From NCBI GenBank assembly GCA_035525905.1, contig DATLDK010000016.1:1-9317 (forward strand): DNA of 9,317 bases, written 5' to 3'. The translations under genes were made by a program, and so were the position numbers. Below the pieces are notes generated by a model. The model saw only the letters and a program-made list of their open reading frames with translations. It was not told where the DNA came from and did not search any database. Origin of the DNA: Gaiellasilicea sp035525905. Its GTDB lineage: Bacteria > Actinomycetota > Thermoleophilia > Gaiellales > Gaiellaceae. Of this stretch, positions 5,737-9,317 are shown piece by piece. Each line of letters opens with the position of its first letter. Within the stretch, counting starts at the first letter, position 1.

Positions 5737-6303
5737 GTGGCCGAGGTCGTCTCCACCAACGAGTTCAAGACCGGCATGCACATCGAGCTGGAAGGCTCGG
5801 TGTGGCGGATCGTCGATTTCCAGCACGTGAAGCCCGGGAAGGGCGGCGCCTTCGTGCGCACCAAGGTGAAGAGCGTCAATTCCGGCTCGGTCGTCGACAA
5901 GACCTTCCGAGCGGGCGAGAAGTTCCCGCGCATCTTCACCGAGGTCAAGAACATGCAGTACCTCTACGACTCGGGCGACGAGGTCGTGTTCATGGACGAG
6001 CAGACGTACGAGCAGCTCTCGATGCCGCACGCCGCCCTCGAGGACGAGCTCCCCTACATGCAGCCCTCGACACCCGTGCAGCTGCTCTTCGTCGGCGGCC
6101 AGCCGAGTGGCGTGCAGCTCCCGTCGTCGATCGAGCTGTCGGTCACCGATACCGAGCCCGGGGTCAAGGGGGACACGGTCTCCAACGTGACGAAGCCGGC
6201 GACCCTCGAGACCGGGGCAGTCGTCGCCGTACCGCTCTTCGTGAACGTCGGGGACCGGATCAAGGTCGATCCCCGTGAGGGCCGCTACATCTCTCGCGCC
6301 TAG
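5737..6303 (+). CDS. efp: Translation elongation factor P
   Basis: EF-P binds between the ribosomal P and E sites and stimulates peptide-bond formation at consecutive prolines. The 188-residue product is full length, with the three beta-barrel domains: KOW-like domain I (about 1-65), domain II (about 68-128, with FPRIFTEVKNMQYLYDS) and domain III (about 130-188, with PSSIELSVTDTEPGVKGDT and the closing DPREGRYISRA). The functional tip of domain I reads VKPGKGGAF (31-39), with K35 at the position that reaches the peptidyl-transferase centre. Residues on both sides are Gly, giving PGKGG, whereas actinobacterial EF-Ps described as working with an unmodified Lys have PGKGP. No modification enzyme gene (epmA/B, earP or ymfI) is in the window. 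GTG 5737 lies 11 nt after the peptidase gene, with no Shine-Dalgarno but a TAnnnT hexamer. Confidence 0.97.
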   Translation: MAEVVSTNEFKTGMHIELEGSVWRIVDFQHVKPGKGGAFVRTKVKSVNSGSVVDKTFRAGEKFPRIFTEVKNMQYLYDSGDEVVFMDEQTYEQLSMPHAALEDELPYMQPSTPVQLLFVGGQPSGVQLPSSIELSVTDTEPGVKGDTVSNVTKPATLETGAVVAVPLFVNVGDRIKVDPREGRYISRA

Positions 6304-6304
6304 T

Positions 6305-6310
6305 TAGGCT
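6305..6310 (+). promoter_or_regulatory. Candidate -10 element (TAGGCT) for the accB fusion gene
   Basis: TAGGCT matches TAnnnT and stands exactly 6 nt before the GTG at 6317, identical in spacing to the aroQ case. It starts one base after the efp stop codon (6301-6303), so it is not the stop codon itself. No Shine-Dalgarno and no obvious -35 hexamer accompany it. The predicted transcript would begin on the start codon. Confidence 0.43.
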
Positions 6311-6316
6311 GGGCCC

Positions 6317-8119
6317 GTGCCGCGGCTCGTAGACACCACGATTCGCCTGCTCTCGCAGGAGCCGTTGGCCGGCAAGGTCCCCACGGCCGAGCTGCTCTCG
6401 CTCGCGGAGGTGCTCGACAAGGCCGGCTTCGCGTGTCTCGAAGTGTCCGGGGGCGGGGTCTTCGACGCGGCAGTGCGCCGCGGAGTGGAGAGCCCCTGGG
6501 AGCGCATCAGGGCGCTGAAGAGCCGCACGACGACGCCGCTCGGGCTCGCGCTGCGCGGCCGCTTCCTGGTCGGTTCGCGCCCGGTCGGCGGCGACTTCGT
6601 CCGTCGCTTCGTCGCGTCGGCGGCCGAGAACGGCATCGGCGTCTTCCGGCTGCACGATCCCCTGAACGATGTCTCGAACCTGCGTGAGGCCGGCGAAGCG
6701 ATCGTCGGCGCCGGCCAGGAGTTCCATGCCGGGCTCGTCTACAGCCCCGGGGGAGACGGGGCGGCCGACGCGCTCGTCGAGCAGGCTCGCGAGCTCCCCG
6801 GGCTGAACGCGACACGAGCGCTGATCCACGATCCGACCGGAGGCTTGCAGCCCCACGAGGCGGGCGAGCTCGTCGCCCGCGTGGCCGAGGCCTCGGGGCT
6901 GCCCGTCGGCTTCTACTGCCAGGGGGCGAGTGGCAGCGGCATGGCCGATTCGATCGAGGCCGCGCGCGCGGGTGCCGACCTGATCGCCTGCGCCGTCTAT
7001 CCGCTCGCTCTCTCCCTGCATCGCGTCGCAGGCGAGTCGCTCGCATCCGCACTCGATGGCATGGGGCTTCCCACCGGCATCGACGTCGACCGGCTCTGGG
7101 CAGCGTCCGACCTCGTCGACGAGCACATCGGAGACGAGATCGTGACGCCGCATGCCCCGCGCCTCGCGGTCCGCGCGGCGGAGTACGACCTGCCGACCGG
7201 CCTCGTCGCTGCGCTCGACACGCACCTGCGGGCGCATTCCGCCGGCGACCGGCTGCTGGAGGCGCTGGAGGAGCTGCAGACGATCCGCCGCGAGACCGGC
7301 TGGCCGCCGCTCGCCGCGCCGATCGGCCAGATCCTCGCCTCGCAGGCGTTGATCCACGTGCTCTCGGCACGCCGTTACGGCACGGTCGTGGACGAGTTTC
7401 GCGCCCTCGTGCAGGGCCGCTACGGCAGCCCGCCCGCAAAGGTCGATCCGACGGTCGCGCGGGCGGTGCGTCTGCTCTCCGACGGGATCCCGCTCGACGA
7501 GGACCCGCCAAGCGCCGAGGACGTCCGCCAGGAGGCCGAAGGGCTCGCGGCGAGCGAGGAGGAGCTCGTCCTGATCGCGCTCTTCGGCGAGGAGGCGGAA
7601 GCCCTGCTCCGCACGATCCGCGCGCGAGCGACGCGCGAGGACTTCGGCACGCCGACGCTCGAGAAGAGCCGTGAGCAGACGATTCGCGAGCTCGTCCGCA
7701 TCGTGCAGGAGAGCGGCGTCGCCGAGGTCGAGATCGAGGACGAGGGCATGCGCGTCTCCGTCAAGCGCACCGAGGAGCGGTCCGAGCTCGACCTTTCCGC
7801 TGCGCCGCTCGCCGAGGACGAGCTCGCCGATCTACCGGTGCTGCCCGCTGCCGCGGCCGGCGCGATTCGCGTCGAGTCGCCGATGGTCGGCGTCTTCTAC
7901 CGTGCCGCCGAGCCCGGTGCGGCTCCGTTCGTGGACGTCGGCGACGTTGTCGCGCCCGGGCAGACGCTCTGCATGCTCGAGGCGATGAAGCTCTTCAACG
8001 AGCTCAAGGCCGACGCGGCCGGCCGGGTGACGGCGATTCACGCGGACAACGGCAAGCCGGTCGAGTTCGGACAGCTCCTGTTCGAGCTGGAGCCGATCGT
8101 CGGGCCTCCCACCCTCTGA
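6317..8119 (+). CDS. accB: Degenerate PycB/OadA-type carboxyltransferase domain fused to AccB biotin carboxyl carrier
   Basis: Residues 1-440 follow the PycB/OadA/transcarboxylase-5S fold: DTTIRLLSQ (6-14), LEVSGGGVFD (41-50), PWERIRALK (60-68), LRGRFLVG (79-86), AENGIGVFR (103-111), then the C-terminal conserved carboxylase region (PPLAAPIGQILASQAL, 330-345). Every catalytic position I can place is changed: metal Asp to L11, carbamylated Lys to H171, His-x-His to Y200-x-Q202, and catalytic Thr to L234. Q14 and R80 remain. Residues ~453-600 are a complete AccB: N-terminal helix TIRELVRIVQESG (455-467), Ala/Pro linker (~495-515), SPMVGVFYR (521-529), the thumb insert typical of acetyl-CoA carboxylase carriers (AAEPGAAPF, 530-538) and the biotin site EAMK (K558). 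Biotinylation, and partnership with AccC encoded next (1-nt overlap), are strongly implied. The N-terminal half is probably non-catalytic, perhaps a scaffold or ligand sensor (inference). Automatic annotation as pyruvate carboxylase subunit B would be misleading. Confidence 0.88.
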   Translation: MPRLVDTTIRLLSQEPLAGKVPTAELLSLAEVLDKAGFACLEVSGGGVFDAAVRRGVESPWERIRALKSRTTTPLGLALRGRFLVGSRPVGGDFVRRFVASAAENGIGVFRLHDPLNDVSNLREAGEAIVGAGQEFHAGLVYSPGGDGAADALVEQARELPGLNATRALIHDPTGGLQPHEAGELVARVAEASGLPVGFYCQGASGSGMADSIEAARAGADLIACAVYPLALSLHRVAGESLASALDGMGLPTGIDVDRLWAASDLVDEHIGDEIVTPHAPRLAVRAAEYDLPTGLVAALDTHLRAHSAGDRLLEALEELQTIRRETGWPPLAAPIGQILASQALIHVLSARRYGTVVDEFRALVQGRYGSPPAKVDPTVARAVRLLSDGIPLDEDPPSAEDVRQEAEGLAASEEELVLIALFGEEAEALLRTIRARATREDFGTPTLEKSREQTIRELVRIVQESGVAEVEIEDEGMRVSVKRTEERSELDLSAAPLAEDELADLPVLPAAAAGAIRVESPMVGVFYRAAEPGAAPFVDVGDVVAPGQTLCMLEAMKLFNELKADAAGRVTAIHADNGKPVEFGQLLFELEPIVGPPTL

Positions 8120-9317
8120 TGTTCAGTCGCGTCCTGGTGGCGAACCGCGGCGAGATCGCCGTCCGCGTGATTCGCGCGATCCACGAGCTCGGGGGGGAGG
8201 CGGTCGCGATCTATTCGACCGCGGATGCCGACTCGCTCCATGTGCGACTCGCCGACCGCGCCGTCCGCATCGGGCCGCCGTCGGCGTCGGAGAGCTACCT
8301 GCGGATTTCCTCTGTGATCGCCGCCGCCGAGACGACCGGTTGCGAGGCGGTGCATCCGGGTTACGGCTTTCTCTCGGAGAATCCGGCCTTCGTCCGCGCC
8401 TGCGAGGACAACGACCTCGTCTTCGTCGGGCCGGGCGCGGACGTGATGGAGCGGATGGGAGACAAGGCGCAGGCCAAGGCCGAAATGAAGGCAGCGGGCG
8501 TGCCGCTCGTCCCAGGCACCGAGGGCGGCGCCACGCTCGCCGAGGTTCGGACGGCTGCGGGCGAGCTCGGGTTTCCCGTGCTCCTGAAGGCGGTCTCGGG
8601 CGGGGGCGGGAAAGGCATGCGACTCGTGCACGGGCCGGACGAGCTCCAGGCTGCGTACTCGACCGCGCGTGCAGAGGCGGAAGCGGCTTTCTCGGACGGA
8701 GCGCTCTACCTCGAGAAGGCGCTCGTCCCGGCGCGGCACGTCGAGATCCAGGTGTTGTGCGACAAGGACGGCGGCGTGCTCACGCTGGGCGAGCGCGAGT
8801 GCTCGATCCAGCGCCGCCACCAGAAGCTGATCGAAGAGTCGCCGTCGCCCGCGCTCGATCCGGAGACGCGCGAGCAGATGGAGGCCGCGGCCGAGCGCGC
8901 CTGCCGCACGATCGGGTACGAGAACGCCGGCACCTTCGAGTTCCTGCTCGGAGAGGACGGCACCTTCCACTTCATCGAGCTCAACGCGCGACTCCAGGTC
9001 GAGCACCCAGTGACCGAAGCCGTCACCGGTCTCGACTTGGTCGAGCAGCAACTACTGATCGCGGACGGTCGAGCGCTCGGTGACGCCGTGCTCGCCAGCA
9101 GCAGCCGTGGTCACGCTATCGAGGCGCGCGTCTACGCCGAAGATCCGTCGCGCAATTTCATGCCCCAACCCGGTCGCATCGACGAGCTAGTCTGGCCGGA
9201 GGGGGAGGGGATTCGTGTCGACGCCGGTGTGAGCGCAGGTCTCGACGTCACTCCGCATTACGATCCGATGCTGGCCAAGATCATCGCCTTCGCGCCTGAC
9301 CGCACGACCGCCATCGC
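8119..9317 (+). CDS. accC: Biotin carboxylase (AccC), 3'-truncated by window end
   Basis: ATP-grasp enzyme that carboxylates biotin on the carrier protein using ATP and bicarbonate. The 399 visible codons of about 450 are intact, with no frameshift. Markers in order: VANRGEIAVRVIRA (7-20), HPGYGFLSEN (79-88), ATP-binding K116 (GDKAQAK) and K157, Gly-rich loop GGGGKGMR (161-168), E199-K200, CSIQRRHQK (228-236, bicarbonate/biotin-site H234 and K236), metal ligands E274 and E287, N289 and catalytic R291 (ELNARLQVEHPVTE), E295 and RVYAEDPSRNFMPQ (337-350). These are the full set expected for activity. ATG 8119 shares one base with the preceding stop (TGATG), so termination-reinitiation coupling is likely and would match carrier and carboxylase levels. 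No independent Shine-Dalgarno is evident. HYDPMLAKII near the cut resembles acyl-CoA and pyruvate carboxylase subunits as well as AccC, so the final acceptor depends on which carboxyltransferase exists elsewhere. Confidence 0.95.
   Translation, partial: MFSRVLVANRGEIAVRVIRAIHELGGEAVAIYSTADADSLHVRLADRAVRIGPPSASESYLRISSVIAAAETTGCEAVHPGYGFLSENPAFVRACEDNDLVFVGPGADVMERMGDKAQAKAEMKAAGVPLVPGTEGGATLAEVRTAAGELGFPVLLKAVSGGGGKGMRLVHGPDELQAAYSTARAEAEAAFSDGALYLEKALVPARHVEIQVLCDKDGGVLTLGERECSIQRRHQKLIEESPSPALDPETREQMEAAAERACRTIGYENAGTFEFLLGEDGTFHFIELNARLQVEHPVTEAVTGLDLVEQQLLIADGRALGDAVLASSSRGHAIEARVYAEDPSRNFMPQPGRIDELVWPEGEGIRVDAGVSAGLDVTPHYDPMLAKIIAFAPDRTTAI

Noticed and set aside
5726..6316. Possible terminators or small RNAs in the gaps around efp
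   Set aside because: The gaps are only 11 and 13 nt; no inverted repeat with a T tract fits. No tRNA, rRNA, CRISPR, insertion sequence or long repeat was seen anywhere in the window.
6260..7357. 365-codon - strand open frame, and a similar 334-codon one, under the accB fusion
   Set aside because: Both are shadows of the fusion gene, with repetitive Arg-rich translation and no motif.
6317..8119. Calling this gene plain pyruvate carboxylase subunit B or oxaloacetate decarboxylase alpha
   Set aside because: The metal-binding Asp, Lys and both His, and the catalytic Thr, are all replaced. The carrier part is AccB-type and the gene sits in the accB position, so pyruvate carboxylation is not supported.
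8038..9051. 337-codon - strand open frame under accC
   Set aside because: Antisense to an intact biotin carboxylase with every catalytic residue present; no domain is recognisable in the antisense product.
8119..9317. Calling the last gene pyruvate carboxylase subunit A because of its PycB-like neighbour
   Set aside because: The neighbour's carboxyltransferase appears dead, and the efp-accB-accC order favours AccC. The acceptor is left open because the 3' end and the carboxyltransferase genes are not visible.

Overview
The window is a single, gene-dense, high-GC stretch, with all genes on the + strand and no intergenic gap longer than 13 nt. Base composition, frequent GTG starts and gene order (ruvX-mltG-aroE-aroC-aroK/B-aroQ-pepQ-efp, then accB-accC) point to an actinobacterium. 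The efp-accB-accC continuation and the fused aroK-aroB suggest a deep-branching lineage such as Thermoleophilia (Gaiellales or Solirubrobacterales). The phylum is well supported; the class is inference.

Layout: (1) 1-1039, the end of ruvX (Holliday-junction resolvase / YqgF fold) overlapping mltG (membrane endolytic transglycosylase). (2) 1043-4688, a shikimate-pathway block: aroE, aroC, a shikimate kinase-dehydroquinate synthase fusion (aroKB) and type II dehydroquinase aroQ. Together these cover dehydroquinate formation, dehydration, reduction, shikimate phosphorylation and the final chorismate synthase step. The first step (DAHP synthase) and EPSP synthase (aroA) are not here. (3) 4685-6303, an M24 Xaa-Pro peptidase (pepQ-like) and translation elongation factor P; both concern proline-containing proteins or peptides and are commonly neighbours in bacteria. 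(4) 6317-9317, biotin-dependent carboxylation: a 600-residue protein in the accB position, followed by accC (biotin carboxylase), cut off by the window end.

The most unusual object is the 600-residue protein at 6317-8119. Its last ~150 residues are a complete AccB-type biotin carrier. Its first ~440 residues align without gaps, from memory of the family, to the PycB/OadA/transcarboxylase-5S carboxyltransferase fold. All four metal-site positions are changed (Asp to Leu11, carbamylated Lys to His171, His-x-His to Tyr200-x-Gln202), and so is the catalytic Thr (Leu234). It looks like a carboxyltransferase pseudoenzyme fused to the acetyl-CoA carboxylase carrier.

A second pattern is regulatory. 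aroC, aroQ, efp and the accB fusion each lack a Shine-Dalgarno sequence but have a TAnnnT hexamer ending 6-8 nt before the start codon, the geometry expected of leaderless-transcript promoters. The tightly packed array may therefore contain several internal promoters. A third oddity is that aroKB has no canonical start codon where its conserved sequence begins.
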